Source: Pirellulales bacterium (GTDB lineage: Bacteria > Planctomycetota > Planctomycetia > Pirellulales > Lacipirellulaceae). Taken from it: a stretch of 64,000 nt of DNA. The notes beneath the pieces were generated by a model. The model ran no database searches and was not told the DNA's origin. It was given only the letters and a program-made list of their open reading frames with translations. Within the stretch, counting starts at the first letter, position 1; each line of letters opens with the position of its first letter. Below, one piece after another: positions 36,920 to 47,486 of the stretch. Both the position numbers and the translations under genes were made by a program. The stretch is taken from NCBI GenBank assembly GCA_019636345.1, contig JAHBXQ010000002.1:372001-436000 (forward strand), given 5' to 3'.

Positions 36920-37861
36920 GTGACCGTTCCCGCCCCGCCCGCCGTCGATCTTGCGGTCCGACTCGGTCGCTTGCAACTTCCCAATCCGATCCTCGTCGCA
37001 TCGGGGACGTTCGGTTACGCCCGCGAGATGGCGCCGTTCGTCGACCTCGCCCGGCTCGGCGGGATCGTCCCCAAGACGGTCACGCGCCAGCCGCGCCCCG
37101 GTAACTCTCCCTGGCGTACGATCGAGACCCCCGCGGGGATGCTCAACAGCATCGGGCTCGACAACGACGGGGTGGACGCTTTCGCGGCAAACCACTTGCC
37201 GTACCTCGCCACGGTCGGGGCGCCGATCATCGTCAGCATCGCCGGCAAGAACGAATCCGAGTTCGTCGAAATGGCCGCGATGCTCGGCGAGCAGCCGGGA
37301 GTCGCCGCGATCGAGTTGAACATCAGTTGCCCCAACGTCTCGGGCGGGATCGATTTTGGCACGAATCCTGCGATGTGCGAGGAAGTCGTGAAGGCGTGCC
37401 GAGCGGCGACGTCCTCTCCGATCATCGCCAAGCTGACCCCGAACGTCACGAGCGTGGCCGAGATGGCCCGCGCCGCCGAAGCAGGCGGCGCCGACGCGAT
37501 CGCGCTGATCAACACCGTGCAGGGGATGGCCGTCGATTGGCGCCGGCGCAAGCCGCTGCTCGGGAACGTCGTCGGCGGGCTCTCGGGACCGGCGATCAAA
37601 CCGATCGCCTTGCGGTGCGTCTTTCAGGCGGCCCAGGCCGTGCGGACCCCGCTGGTGGGGATCGGCGGCATCGCCGCGATCGACGACGTGATGGAGTTCC
37701 TCGTCGCCGGGGCCTCAGCGGTTCAACTGGGGACGGTGAACTTCTACAATCCCACGGCGGCCGGCGACGTGCTCGACGCGCTGCCAGGCGCGCTGGCTGA
37801 AGCGGGGGTCGGCAGCGTTGGCGAGCTTGTCGGCGTCTTGCAGCTTTCCGCGGGACGCTGA
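36920..37861 (+). CDS. pyrD: Dihydroorotate dehydrogenase, class 1B-like
   Basis: A 313-residue flavoenzyme oxidising dihydroorotate to orotate in pyrimidine synthesis. [11 protein letters not shown], the substrate loop [17 protein letters not shown] with the active-site cysteine near residue 135 (the base in class 1 enzymes) and [11 protein letters not shown] fit class 1B. The partner pyrK is not adjacent. No ATG fits: the GTG at 36920 ([16 protein letters not shown]) is chosen because frames further upstream run through the palindromic repeat. Confidence 0.9.
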   Translation: MTVPAPPAVDLAVRLGRLQLPNPILVASGTFGYAREMAPFVDLARLGGIVPKTVTRQPRPGNSPWRTIETPAGMLNSIGLDNDGVDAFAANHLPYLATVGAPIIVSIAGKNESEFVEMAAMLGEQPGVAAIELNISCPNVSGGIDFGTNPAMCEEVVKACRAATSSPIIAKLTPNVTSVAEMARAAEAGGADAIALINTVQGMAVDWRRRKPLLGNVVGGLSGPAIKPIALRCVFQAAQAVRTPLVGIGGIAAIDDVMEFLVAGASAVQLGTVNFYNPTAAGDVLDALPGALAEAGVGSVGELVGVLQLSAGR

Positions 37862-37927
37862 AGCGTCCGTACCGGCCTTGGCGTCCGACTCCTGACCCTC
37901 TCCCCTCTCCCCTCTGGCCTCTCACGC

Positions 37928-38899
37928 ATGCGCGTCCTTTCCGGCATTCAACCGACCGGCCCGTTTCATTGGGGCAATTACTTCGGCGCCATCCGGCAGT
38001 ACATCGAGCTGCAGGATCTTGCCGACGAATCGTATTACTTCATTGCGAACCTGCACGCGCTCACCACGGTGCGCGACGCCAAGTTGCTGCAACAGTACAC
38101 GCTCGACGGGGCGCTCGACCTGTTGGCCCTGGGGCTGAACCCGGACAAGGCGGTGCTGTTCGTCCAGTCCGACGTCCCCGAGGCGAGCGAGCTTTGCTGG
38201 CTGCTGATGACAGGCACGCCGATGGGGCTCTTGGAGCGGTGCGTCAGCTACAAGGACAAGCTTGCCAAGGGGCACAAGGCTGATGCGGGGCTGTTCACCT
38301 ACCCGGTTCTGCAGGCGGCCGACATCCTGGCGTATGACGCGACCATCGTCCCCGTGGGCGAGGATCAGTTGCAGCATATCGAAGTTTGCCGCGATATCGC
38401 CGGCAGTTTTAACCACCACTTCGGCGAGACCTTCACGATGCCTAAGGGGAAGGTGCTCGATCACTCGGCCAAGGTCCCCGGGATCGACGGCGAGAAGATG
38501 TCCAAGAGCTACGGCAACACGCTCGCCGTGTTCGACGACGAGAAGAAACAGCGCAAAGCGATCATGCGGATCGTCACTGACAGCCGGCCGTTGGAGGACC
38601 CCAAGGACCCGGCGGGGGACGTGCTGTTCGATCTGTACAAGCTCGTCGCATCCGAAGCGGAACTAACCGACATGGCCGCGCTGTACGCCCGCGGCGGATT
38701 CGGTTACGGCGAGGTGAAGAAGGCGCTGGCCGACGCGGCGGAGCGATACTGGGCCCCGGCGCGGGCGCGGCGGGCCGAGCTGGCCGCGCATCCCGACGAC
38801 GTTCGCGACATCCTTGCCGACGGCGCCAAGCGCGCCCGGGCCCAGGCGTCCCGAGTGCTGGCCCGCGCCCAGGCGGCGTGCGGGGTGAAAGGCTTCTGA
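37928..38899 (+). CDS. trpS: Tryptophan-tRNA ligase
   Basis: A 323-residue class I synthetase. MRVLSGIQPTGPFHWGNYFG contains the HIGH-like motif as PFHWGN, and MSKSYGN the KMSKS loop near residue 195. GEDQLQHIEVCRDIA is the tryptophan pocket region. The length is typical of bacterial TrpS. It follows pyrD by 66 bases on the same strand. Confidence 0.96.
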   Translation: MRVLSGIQPTGPFHWGNYFGAIRQYIELQDLADESYYFIANLHALTTVRDAKLLQQYTLDGALDLLALGLNPDKAVLFVQSDVPEASELCWLLMTGTPMGLLERCVSYKDKLAKGHKADAGLFTYPVLQAADILAYDATIVPVGEDQLQHIEVCRDIAGSFNHHFGETFTMPKGKVLDHSAKVPGIDGEKMSKSYGNTLAVFDDEKKQRKAIMRIVTDSRPLEDPKDPAGDVLFDLYKLVASEAELTDMAALYARGGFGYGEVKKALADAAERYWAPARARRAELAAHPDDVRDILADGAKRARAQASRVLARAQAACGVKGF

Positions 38900-38908
38900 C
38901 CCGAGGCG

Positions 38909-38970
38909 ACTGCTTTTTTTAGCCTGGCGAAGCGAGAGGAGGCCCGGCGTTCGGGCCGGGCGCTAACACC
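38909..38970 (+). terminator. T tract and GC hairpin after trpS
   Basis: A run of seven T at about 38912-38918, then CCCGGC and GCCGGG arms around 38942-38961 in GGCCCGGCGTTCGGGCCGGGC. The order (T tract before hairpin) is not that of a classic terminator on this strand, so it may be a dispersed GC repeat. Weak evidence. Confidence 0.35.
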
Positions 38971-39034
38971 CGTCGGCTTTCCAGCCAATCCACTATTGCG
39001 TCAGGCTGAAAAGCCTGCACCCCGGAAGCGAAGC

Positions 39035-39433
39035 ATGTCCGCACGCATTCTCGGCATCGGCACGGACATTATTGAGTGCTTGCGGATCGCGCAGATGATC
39101 GAGCGGCACGGCGATCTGTTCTTGCGCCGCGTGTTCACCGACGCCGAGGTCGAATACTGCTCGGCGAAGAAGGCGTCCACCCAACACTACGCCGGCCGCT
39201 GGGCCGCGAAGGAAGCGGTGCTCAAGGCCCTCGGGACCGGTTGGATCCGCGGGATCGGCTGGCGGGACGTCGAGGTGAGCCACCGCCCCGGAGGCGCACC
39301 GCAGGCCGAACTCCATGCCGGCGCTCGCGAAGTCGCCGAACGCCGCGGAATCGAGCAGGTCCACCTCAGCATCTCGCACTGCCGCAGTCATGCCGTGGCG
39401 TACGCGATCGCCGAAGGGAAAGACGACGAATGA
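39035..39433 (+). CDS. acpS: Holo-ACP synthase
   Basis: A 132-residue 4'-phosphopantetheinyl transferase that activates acyl carrier protein. GIGTDIIECLRI near residue 7 has the magnesium-binding aspartate, FTDAEVEYC follows, and AGRWAAKEAVLKALGTG near 53-69 holds the conserved Glu and Lys. Residues 100-125 (HLSISHCRSHAVAYAIAEG) complete the fold. The ATG MSARILGIG is preferred; 13 upstream codons have no family match. It converges on topA. Confidence 0.93.
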   Translation: MSARILGIGTDIIECLRIAQMIERHGDLFLRRVFTDAEVEYCSAKKASTQHYAGRWAAKEAVLKALGTGWIRGIGWRDVEVSHRPGGAPQAELHAGAREVAERRGIEQVHLSISHCRSHAVAYAIAEGKDDE

Positions 39434-39485
39434 CGCGCCTCGCGGTCCATTTTCTCCCCCCCGAGAAATGGACGTCGTGCAGTCG

Positions 39486-42179
39486 TCACGTCGACTTCTT
39501 GGCCGCTGATTTTTTGGCAGTCGCTTTCTTGGCGGCCGCCTTTTTTGGCGTCGCCTTCTTCGCGGCCGCTTTTTTCTTCGGAGCGGCCTTTTTCTTACCG
39601 CCTCCTTGGGCCGCTTTTTCGGCAAGCATCGCAACTGCTTCGTCGAACGTCATCTCCTCGACGCTCATCCCCTTGCGCAGCGACGCGTTCGTTTCGCCGT
39701 CGGTGACGTAGGGGCCGTAGCGACCGTCGAGGATCTGGATCGGCTTCTCCGTGGCCGGCGAAGGTTTGTCGAACGTCCGCAACGGTTCCTTCTTCGCCGC
39801 GCCGCGCCCGCGCGTCTTCGGCTGGGCCAAGAGGTGCAGCGCCTGCTCCAGCGTCACCTCCAGCGGCGACACGTCCGCCGGCAGAGAGCGGGTTTCCTCT
39901 CCGCTTTTCACATACGGACCGAATCGTCCGTTGAACGCTTGGACCGGTTTGCCCGTCTCCGGATGATCTCCCAGCGTACGCGGCAGGGTGAGGAGCTTGA
40001 GCGCCGTCTCGAAATCGACGCTCTCGGGGGTCATCCCCTTGAGCAACGACGCGTTTTGCGGCTTCTCCTCGTCTTCCATTGTGCCCCGTTGCACATAGGG
40101 GCCGAAGCGACCGACCTTCAGGTACACCGGCTTGTGCGTCTCGGGGCAGATCCCTAGCGGCTCCTCGGCGACCTGGGCCTGATCCAATAGCCGTAGCGCC
40201 GCCTCCAGCGTCACCTCGTCGGGGGGGAGATCCTCGGGGAGACTTGCGGTGCGGTCCCCTTGTTCGACGAACGGCGAATACCGCCCCACGCGGACGAACA
40301 CCTCGGGCCCGTCGGCCGGCTTGCCGATCGAGATCCGCCCGATGCGGGCCGGGTCGATCTCGTCGATCTTGTTCTCAAGCTGCTTCTTCAGCCCCGGCGC
40401 GCCGTTGCCGAAGTAGAACTGCTCGAGATACTTCACGCTCTCCTGCTCGCCGCGGCTGATCGCGTCGAGATCGTCTTCCATCTTGGCGGTGAATTGGTAG
40501 TCGACCAGCCGCGCCAAGTGCTCCTCCATCAACTGCACGACCGAGAACGCAACCCACGTGGGGACCAGCGCATTGGCCTTTTTGAACACGTAATTGCGGG
40601 CTTGAATCGTGTCGATGATCGACGCGTACGTGCTCGGCCGGCCGATGCCGCGCTCCTCGAGCGCCTTGGTCAGGGCCGCTTCGCTGAACCGGCTCGGCGA
40701 CTGGGTTTGGTGATCTTTGGCGTCGAGCTGCAGACACTGGAGCGTCTCTCCCACGGCGACGCCCGGGAGAATTCGCTCCTGGTCGGCCAACTCCGCGTCC
40801 GGGTCGTCGGAGCCCTCAACGTAAGCCCGCAGGTATCCTGGAAAGTCGATCGTCTTGCCGCTCACCTGAAACGTGCAGCCCTCGCCCTCGATCGTGATCG
40901 AGATCCGCCGACCGCGGGCGTCGGACATCTGGCTGGCGATCGTGCGCTTCCAGATCATATCGAACAGCTTGAATTCGTCGGCCCCCAGCTCGCCCCGCAT
41001 CACGTCGGGCTTCTCGAACGGGTGCCCTGCGGGGCGGATCGCCTCGTGGGCTTCCTGGGCGTTCTTCACCTTCGACTTGTAGAGTCGCGGCTCGGCGGGG
41101 AGATACTCCTTGCCGTAACTGTGTTCCACAAGCCCGCGGGCGTCGTCGATCGCCACCGACGCCAGATTCGTGCTGTCGGTGCGCATGTAGGTGATGTGGC
41201 CGTTTTCGTACAATGCCTGAGCCACCTGCATCGTCCGCCGGGCCGTGAATCCGAGCTTGCGGTTCGCCTCCTGCTGCAGCGTGCTGGTGGTGAACGGCGG
41301 GTACGGCTTGCTGGCGTACGGCTTCTCCTCGACCGCAGCTACGCGGAAGGCGCCGGTGCGGATCTTCGCAGCGAGGGCCTCGGCCGCGGGGCCGTCGAGC
41401 AGGGCCAGCCCTTCGTTGGCGAGCCTGCCCGTGGCGGGATTGAAATCTTTGCCCGTGGGAATCTTCTTGCCGTCCACGGTGACGAGCGTCGCTTCGAGCC
41501 GCTGGGCGTCGCTCTTGGCGAACGTCCCCGTCAAGTCCCACCACGCCGCCGATACGAATGCCATCCGCTCGCGCTCGCGCTCGACGATCAGGCGGATCGC
41601 AACGCTTTGCACCCGGCCCGCGGACAGTTTGGGACGCACCTTGCGCCACAGCAGCGGGGAGACCTCGTACCCGTACAGCCGATCGACGATGCGGCGGGTT
41701 TCCTGGGCGCGGACCAGCCCCTCGTCGATGTCGCGCGGACCCGCCAGGGCTTGTTGGATCGCGTCTTTGGTGATTTCGTGGAACACGAGCCGGTGGACCG
41801 GCACCTTCGGCTTGAGCAGCTCGAGCAGGTGCCAACTGATCGCTTCCCCTTCGCGGTCTTCGTCGGTCGCCAGATACAAGCGGTCGCTCTTGGCGAGCTC
41901 GTCTTTCAGCAGCTTGATCTGCTTCGTTTTGCCGGGCGAAACGACGTAGATCGGCTCGAACCCCTCGTTGACGTTGACGCCAAGGTTGGCCCAAGGCTCC
42001 CCTTTGTATTTGGCGGGGACCTCCTTGGCGCCGTGGGGAAGATCGCGGACATGGCCGATGCTCGCCTCGACGCGGTACCCCGACCCCAGGTACTTGCCGA
42101 TCGTGCGGGCCTTGGCCGGAGATTCGACGATCACCAGCGCCTGACCTGTGCCGGAGGAGGTAGCCTTCTTCTTGCCCAT
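39486..42179 (-). CDS. topA: DNA topoisomerase I with Lys/Ala tail
   Basis: An 897-residue type IA topoisomerase. The TOPRIM domain (LVIVESPAKARTIGKYLG, DEDREGEAI) occupies residues 12-130, and the nucleophilic tyrosine is in ITYMRTDSTN near residue 320. The C-terminal third holds four repeats of the form GRFGPYV. They are of the Topo_C_Rpt type; the usual zinc ribbons are absent. The last about 40 residues are repeats of AAKK, KAAAK and TPKK, resembling histone H1-like tails. M at 42179 (MGKKKATSSG) is chosen; an upstream start adds 14 residues. Confidence 0.94.
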   Translation of the reverse strand: MGKKKATSSGTGQALVIVESPAKARTIGKYLGSGYRVEASIGHVRDLPHGAKEVPAKYKGEPWANLGVNVNEGFEPIYVVSPGKTKQIKLLKDELAKSDRLYLATDEDREGEAISWHLLELLKPKVPVHRLVFHEITKDAIQQALAGPRDIDEGLVRAQETRRIVDRLYGYEVSPLLWRKVRPKLSAGRVQSVAIRLIVERERERMAFVSAAWWDLTGTFAKSDAQRLEATLVTVDGKKIPTGKDFNPATGRLANEGLALLDGPAAEALAAKIRTGAFRVAAVEEKPYASKPYPPFTTSTLQQEANRKLGFTARRTMQVAQALYENGHITYMRTDSTNLASVAIDDARGLVEHSYGKEYLPAEPRLYKSKVKNAQEAHEAIRPAGHPFEKPDVMRGELGADEFKLFDMIWKRTIASQMSDARGRRISITIEGEGCTFQVSGKTIDFPGYLRAYVEGSDDPDAELADQERILPGVAVGETLQCLQLDAKDHQTQSPSRFSEAALTKALEERGIGRPSTYASIIDTIQARNYVFKKANALVPTWVAFSVVQLMEEHLARLVDYQFTAKMEDDLDAISRGEQESVKYLEQFYFGNGAPGLKKQLENKIDEIDPARIGRISIGKPADGPEVFVRVGRYSPFVEQGDRTASLPEDLPPDEVTLEAALRLLDQAQVAEEPLGICPETHKPVYLKVGRFGPYVQRGTMEDEEKPQNASLLKGMTPESVDFETALKLLTLPRTLGDHPETGKPVQAFNGRFGPYVKSGEETRSLPADVSPLEVTLEQALHLLAQPKTRGRGAAKKEPLRTFDKPSPATEKPIQILDGRYGPYVTDGETNASLRKGMSVEEMTFDEAVAMLAEKAAQGGGKKKAAPKKKAAAKKATPKKAAAKKATAKKSAAKKST

Positions 42180-42766
42180 CGAATCACGCCCGTGTGCCGG
42201 GTTCGCCTTGCCGCGCGGCACGACGACCTGAATAGTTGAAGAAATGCGTGCGACGTCCGGGGCCGCGTCGGCGCCCGTTGTCGCTGTCTCTATATCCTGC
42301 CGGGAATGCTTGCGCCCTGAGCGAAGCTTTGCCAGTCGGCCTCACCGGAGCAAACCGCGCCAGCGACGCACGCTGTTCGGCGCCGATCGCAGCGGATGTT
42401 CCCCGGAGAGCGGTTTTTCGGGCCGCTGACCTCAGCCTCCCGCCCCGCCTGGCGGGGTTGTCGCCATTTTCGCCCAGCAGCGCGACACTTCTCCATCGAC
42501 TGCCTTGGCGGCGTTCGGTTCGCGATCCTGCTCGGCGGCGCCGACAGGGCCCCGGCGCACCGCACGACTCGACGATACTCCCGTTTGGGATTGCATTTAC
42601 GTCAATCCCCCCTAGAATCACGGTCCTAATTTCCGGGCCCTCGCAGCCCCGGCGGCGCGCGTGGGCGGCCTCTCGGCCGCGGCGCTCGGAGGTCATCATT
42701 ACTGCCCGCGCAGGTCTACTGTCAAGTAGCCGCATTCGCGGGTCGGCATGCTCTCAGGTCGATTCG
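42180..42766. other. 587-base gap between divergent topA and PpiD-like gene
   Basis: No gene is supported: the open plus-strand frame is Arg/Pro-rich noise joined to the real start at 42767. The region 42590-42630 is A+T-richer and holds a promoter. No repeat or tRNA was seen. Confidence 0.4.
42591..42618 (+). promoter_or_regulatory. Predicted promoter of the PpiD-like gene
   Basis: TTGCAT at 42591-42596 and TAGAAT at 42613-42618 have a 16-base spacer and lie 149 bases before the ATG of the PpiD-like gene. Confidence 0.5.
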
Positions 42767-45106
42767 ATGTCCAGTCCGTTCGGTTATTTCCGCAAGCGTC
42801 AGAAGGCGTTTCTGGCGGTGGCGACCGTCTTTATCGTGTTTGTGTTCGTGGTCGGCAGCGCGCTGGACCCTGGTTCCGGCCGCCCGGACGATCGCGGCGA
42901 CCAGAACGTCGCGACCTGGAACGGCGGCTCGCTGTCGGCCGAGAAGCTGGCGACATTGGTCCGCAATCGGCGTCTGACCAGCCAGTTCGTTCGCACCGTC
43001 GTCGGCGAGGGGATTCGCTCGGGGGGGAAAGTCGAGAACCTGGGGCTGCCGGGGCCGTTGGTCGACGCGCTGGCGGTCGATCCGCAAGCGACGACCGAGC
43101 AACTCGAATCGCTGGTCTTGTCGACCGAGATCATCGCCGGTTTGGCGGAGGGGGCGGGGATGTCCGTTTCCGACGGGGTCGTCAATCGCGTCCTCAGCGA
43201 GTTGGGGTCGCGACGCGTCCGATCGACCGACGTCGGCGCGATTATGCAGGGGCTGTTCGGCAACAACGCTCAGGCGGCCGAGGGGGTCGTCTTCAGCACG
43301 ATCAAACGCGTGCTGCTGACCTACTTTTACCAGCAATCGTTCGGCGACGCGGCCGCGACGATCACCCCCGCTCAGCGGTGGGAACAGTGGTTGCGGACCA
43401 ACGAGCGGATTTCGCTGCAGGCGGCCGTGCTGCCGGTCGACAGTTTTGCCTCCGAGGTCCCCGACCCGAACGACGCTCAACTGGCGGCGTTCTATGAGGA
43501 ATTCAAGGAGCGCGACCCCGCGGAGCAGGTTTCCGTGGGGGGCGTCGCGATGCCCTCGCCGAGCCCTGGTTTCGCCAAGCCGCGGCGGGTCAAGCTCCAC
43601 TTTCTCCGCGGCTCGGTGAGCGATCGAGCCGAGACGTTGCTCGACACGGTCACAGACCAGGAAATCGCCGACTACTACGAAGCGAACAAGCGGTACGAGT
43701 TCATTAAGTCGAGCCTCCCAGGCGCCGACGCCGAAGAGGACGAGCAAGACGAGGACGAAGAGGCTGCCGCGGACGAGTCGGAGGACTCGATGGACTCCGC
43801 CGACGAGTCCGAGTCGACCGAGGAGGAGCGGGTCGAAGTCGAGGACGACGAGGAAGACTCGCCCCCGGCCGGCCCCGAGGCTGCTGCCGCGACGGAGGAA
43901 GCGACGCCGGCGGACGGAGAGGGCGCCGCCGTGCGACGCACCAGCCCGTTCCGGCTGGCGGCGTTCCAGACCGAGGGCGCCGAGGAAGCCGACGTCGAGG
44001 ATTCCGCCGTAGCCGCCGACGATAGCGCTGCTCCGGACAATAACGCCGACGCAGACGAAGTGGCTGCCACGGGCGATCCTGGCGCCGAAGAGGAGGGCGA
44101 GGAAGAAGAGCCGGAGTACGAACCGCTCGAGGCGGTCAAGGAAGACATTCGCCGCGAGATCGCCCGTCGCAAGGCGATCGACGCCGTGCAAAGCGACATG
44201 CGCAGCGCGTACGAACTGCTCCGCAATCGCTACGGCGCCTACCGCCGAGCGGTCGCCGCCGCCGAAAAGGAGAAGCAGGATCTGCCCGAGTTGCCTGACG
44301 ACCTGACCGACCTCGCGTCCTTGGCCGAGAAGTACGGATTTGCGTTCGAGAAGACGGCCTCGCTGACTCAGCGACAGTTGTACAACGACACCCAGATCGG
44401 CCGAGCGATCGAGCCCGATCGGCAGGAGGAGGTCGTCGCCGAGGCCGCGTTCGGCCGGCAGCAGTCGGGCGAACCGTACTTCGCCCGCGAGCCGCTGGGG
44501 GATTGCTACGTAGCGGTCAAGGTGGAGGACGAGCCCCGCATGGTGCCGGCGTTGGCCGACATTCGCGATCGGGTCGAAGCGGCCTGGAGGCGGGTCGAAG
44601 CGGCGAAGCTCGCCGAGAAGAAGGCCCAAGAACTGGCCGCCGCCGCCAAGGCTGCGGATCGTTCCTTCGTTGAGTTCCTGGGGGACAAGGGGTACCAGAT
44701 CATCGACCCCACCGAGATGTTCTCGTGGCAGAGCTTCGGGCTCGTCGCCGCGGATCAGATCGCGCCGCGGATCAGCACGGTGCCGGGGCTTGAGAACGTC
44801 GGCAACGATTTTATGAAGGCGGCGTTCGAACTGCAGGGCGAAGACGTCGGCTCGGCGATGAATGTCGACCGTTCGGCCGCCTACGTGTTTCGCGTCGCCA
44901 CGCGCGAGCGGACGCTTGAGCAGCTCAAGCAAGACTTCCTCAAAGTGGGATGGAACACGCGCGACCAGCGGATCGGCGTCCCGTTGGGCCTCATGCAGCG
45001 AGCGGGGACGCTCTCGGCCCAGCGCGGACTCGACGAGCGCGTCGGGCTGGAGGTCAACCCCGAGTGGCAGCGCGAGCGGATGGAGCAGCTCGAGGGTCGC
45101 GAGTAG
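42767..45106 (+). CDS. PpiD/SurA-like membrane-anchored folding factor
   Basis: A 779-residue protein. One membrane helix at residues 13-33 (KAFLAVATVFIVFVFVVG) precedes a SurA_N-like part and ends with LGDCYVAVKVEDEPRMVPAL and a helical C-terminus that resembles PpiD. Between about residues 320 and 452 lies a very acidic insert (long runs of Glu, Asp and Ala). A classic parvulin active site could not be recognised, so peptidyl-prolyl isomerase activity is unproven. The start MSSPFGYFRKRQ is supported by the positive-then-hydrophobic pattern. A strong terminator follows. Confidence 0.78.
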   Translation: MSSPFGYFRKRQKAFLAVATVFIVFVFVVGSALDPGSGRPDDRGDQNVATWNGGSLSAEKLATLVRNRRLTSQFVRTVVGEGIRSGGKVENLGLPGPLVDALAVDPQATTEQLESLVLSTEIIAGLAEGAGMSVSDGVVNRVLSELGSRRVRSTDVGAIMQGLFGNNAQAAEGVVFSTIKRVLLTYFYQQSFGDAAATITPAQRWEQWLRTNERISLQAAVLPVDSFASEVPDPNDAQLAAFYEEFKERDPAEQVSVGGVAMPSPSPGFAKPRRVKLHFLRGSVSDRAETLLDTVTDQEIADYYEANKRYEFIKSSLPGADAEEDEQDEDEEAAADESEDSMDSADESESTEEERVEVEDDEEDSPPAGPEAAAATEEATPADGEGAAVRRTSPFRLAAFQTEGAEEADVEDSAVAADDSAAPDNNADADEVAATGDPGAEEEGEEEEPEYEPLEAVKEDIRREIARRKAIDAVQSDMRSAYELLRNRYGAYRRAVAAAEKEKQDLPELPDDLTDLASLAEKYGFAFEKTASLTQRQLYNDTQIGRAIEPDRQEEVVAEAAFGRQQSGEPYFAREPLGDCYVAVKVEDEPRMVPALADIRDRVEAAWRRVEAAKLAEKKAQELAAAAKAADRSFVEFLGDKGYQIIDPTEMFSWQSFGLVAADQIAPRISTVPGLENVGNDFMKAAFELQGEDVGSAMNVDRSAAYVFRVATRERTLEQLKQDFLKVGWNTRDQRIGVPLGLMQRAGTLSAQRGLDERVGLEVNPEWQRERMEQLEGRE

Positions 45107-45156
45107 TCGGGACGCAGATCGCGCTCGAAATCGGAAATGCAACCCCATCGCAGACT

Positions 45157-45196
45157 CCGAAACGCGGCAGGCGCCCCTGCCGCGTTTCGGATTTTT
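45157..45196 (+). terminator. Strong rho-independent terminator
   Basis: CCGAAACGCGGCAGG and CCTGCCGCGTTTCGG form a perfect 15-base stem with loop CGCC, followed by ATTTTTGC. It ends the PpiD-like transcript; the opposite strand lacks a T tract on its own downstream side. Confidence 0.9.
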
Positions 45197-45263
45197 GCAT
45201 TCACGAGTAAGAGTTTGTTTCGATCTTCGGGCTTCCGATCCCTGGCCCGGTCCGCATCTCGTC

Positions 45264-47486
45264 CTAACCCCGCTGCGGCTTGAGCACCACGACCGACAGC
45301 GGCGGCAAGGTCATTTCGACCGAGTACGGCCGGCCGTGGCTCTCGCGGCGTTCGGCCATAATGCCGGGGAAGTTCCCGACGTTGCTGCCGCCGTAGTAGC
45401 TTGAGTCCGTGTTGAGGATCTCGCGGTACCAACCCCCCCCTGGCATTCCCAGCCGATAGTTCGCCCGCGGCACCGGGGTGAAGTTGCAGACCACGACGAG
45501 GAAATCCTCGGGATCGACCCCTCTGCGAACGTAAGCCAGGATGCTGTCGGCGTAGTTGTGGCAGTCGATCCATTCGAAGCCCGTGTACTCGAAGTCGACC
45601 TGGTACAACGCGGGCTCGGTGCGATAGACCCGATTCAGGTCCGCGACCAGCTTCTTCACGCCCTGGTGGGTCTCCCACTGCAGCAGGTCCCACTGCAGTT
45701 CGCTCTCGCAGTCCCACTCATGCCACTGGGCGATGTCCCCTCCCATGAACAGCAGCTTCTTGCCGGGGTGGGTCCACATATACCCGTACAGCATCCGCAG
45801 GTTCGCGAATTTCTGCCACAGGTCGCCCGGCATTTGGTCCAGCAGCGACCCTTTGCCGTGGACAACCTCGTCGTGCGAGAACGGCAGCGCGAAGTTCTCG
45901 GTAAAGGCGTAGATCAGCGAGAACGTCAGCTCGTCGTGGTGATACTGCCGGTGGATCGGTTCGTGCCGCATGTAGCGCAGCGTGTCGTTCATCCACCCCA
46001 TGTTCCACTTGAGCGTAAAGCCCAGCCCGCCGAGGTAGGTCGGCCGAGAGACCCCTCCCCAGGCGGTCGACTCCTCGGCGATCGTCAGCACGCCAGGATA
46101 GCTCTGGTGGACCTGCTCGTTGAACTCCTTGAGGAGACTGATCGCCTCGAGATTCTCGCGGCCGCCGTATTGGTTGGGAATCCACTCCCCTTCGTTGCGG
46201 CTGTAGTCGAGGTACAGCATCGAGGCGACCGCGTCGACCCGCAGACCGTCGATGTGATACTTGTCGAGCCAAAACAGTGCGTTCGAGGTGAGGAAATTGC
46301 GGACCTCGTTCCGGCCGTAGTTGAACACCTTGGTCCCCCAGTCGGGGTGCTCGCCCTGGCGGGGATCGGCGTGTTCGTACAAAGCCGTGCCGTCGAAATG
46401 TGCCAGCCCGTGGCCGTCTTTCGGAAAGTGGGCCGGCACCCAGTCGATGATCACCCCCAGCCCGTGCTGGTGGCAGTGGTCGACGAAGTACATGAAATCT
46501 TCCGGCGTCCCGTAGCGACTGGTCACGGCGTAGTAGCCGACCGTCTGGTAGCCCCAACTGGGGGTGAACGGGTGCTCGCTCACCGGCAGAAGTTCCAAGT
46601 GGGTGTAACCCATCTCCAGGCAGTAGTCGACGAGCTTATGGGCGAGCTCGCGGTAGTTAAGCCAGTGATTCGGCCCCTGCGGTCCGCGCCGCCAACTGCC
46701 GAGATGCACTTCGTAAATCGACATCGGGGCGTCGAGCCCTTGGCGTTCCTGCCGCGAGGCCATCCACTGGTCGTCGTTCCACCGGTAGCCGTCGAGGTTG
46801 GCGACCAGATTGGCCGTCTTGGGGGGCACTTCGGCGGCGAAACCGTAGGGATCGCACTTCTCCTCGCAGTGCCCGCCGCGGAACTTCACCGAATACTTGT
46901 AAAGCAGTCCGGCCGACGCCTCGGGGATGAACAGCTCCCACACCCCGCTGGGGATGTGCTTGCGCATCGTATGCCGCCGACGGTCCCAGCCGTTGAAGTC
47001 GCCGACCACGCTGACGCTCTCGGCGTTGGGCGCCCAGACCGCGAAATTCACGCCGGTCACGCCGGCTGCCGTGCGCAGGTGGGCGCCAAGCTTGTCGTAA
47101 CTCCTCCAATGCCGACCCTCGCCCAGAAGATGCAGGTCGTATTCGCTCAGCATGGGAGAGAAGGCGTACGGGTCGTGCATCGTCGTTTGCTCGCCGTTGG
47201 GCGCTTGGGCGCGAAGCTGGTAGGTCCGTTCGGACTCGGGATTATGGATGTCGCTCGGGCAGATCGCCTCGTAAAGGCCGGCCGGGTGGATCCGCCGCAT
47301 CGGCTGCGCCACCCCGTGGGACGGGTCGACGACCCACGCCCGTTGCGTGTCGGGCAGGTAAGCCCGCACCGACAAAGCTCGCCGACCTGCGTCCTCGACG
47401 GGATGAGGCCCCAACACGGCGAACGGGTTCTCGTGATAGCCGTAAATGACCGGCGCTAGGGCCTGTAGCTCAATCTGCGAACGCAC
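45264..47486 (-). CDS. glgB: 1,4-alpha-glucan branching enzyme
   Basis: A 740-residue GH13 enzyme that makes alpha-1,6 branches in glycogen. The N-terminal domain ([13 protein letters not shown]) is of the long GlgB type, followed by a CBM48 domain with [20 protein letters not shown] near residue 145. The active-site block includes [15 protein letters not shown] with the nucleophile near residue 413, EEST for the general acid and [12 protein letters not shown]. The start codon is GTG. Upstream (47487-47560) is an A+T-rich stretch that probably contains its promoter. Other glycogen genes are not in the window. Confidence 0.96.
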   Translation of the reverse strand: MRSQIELQALAPVIYGYHENPFAVLGPHPVEDAGRRALSVRAYLPDTQRAWVVDPSHGVAQPMRRIHPAGLYEAICPSDIHNPESERTYQLRAQAPNGEQTTMHDPYAFSPMLSEYDLHLLGEGRHWRSYDKLGAHLRTAAGVTGVNFAVWAPNAESVSVVGDFNGWDRRRHTMRKHIPSGVWELFIPEASAGLLYKYSVKFRGGHCEEKCDPYGFAAEVPPKTANLVANLDGYRWNDDQWMASRQERQGLDAPMSIYEVHLGSWRRGPQGPNHWLNYRELAHKLVDYCLEMGYTHLELLPVSEHPFTPSWGYQTVGYYAVTSRYGTPEDFMYFVDHCHQHGLGVIIDWVPAHFPKDGHGLAHFDGTALYEHADPRQGEHPDWGTKVFNYGRNEVRNFLTSNALFWLDKYHIDGLRVDAVASMLYLDYSRNEGEWIPNQYGGRENLEAISLLKEFNEQVHQSYPGVLTIAEESTAWGGVSRPTYLGGLGFTLKWNMGWMNDTLRYMRHEPIHRQYHHDELTFSLIYAFTENFALPFSHDEVVHGKGSLLDQMPGDLWQKFANLRMLYGYMWTHPGKKLLFMGGDIAQWHEWDCESELQWDLLQWETHQGVKKLVADLNRVYRTEPALYQVDFEYTGFEWIDCHNYADSILAYVRRGVDPEDFLVVVCNFTPVPRANYRLGMPGGGWYREILNTDSSYYGGSNVGNFPGIMAERRESHGRPYSVEMTLPPLSVVVLKPQRG

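Noticed and set aside
38930-38990. GC hairpin followed by GCTAAC-like sequence, considered as an integron attC or attachment site
   Set aside because: Only one copy, no integrase or cassettes, and no core-site pair.
42236-42766. Plus-strand extension of the PpiD-like frame by 177 codons
   Set aside because: Arg/Pro-rich, no signal peptide or motif, no ribosome site; the membrane anchor is at the start chosen (42767).
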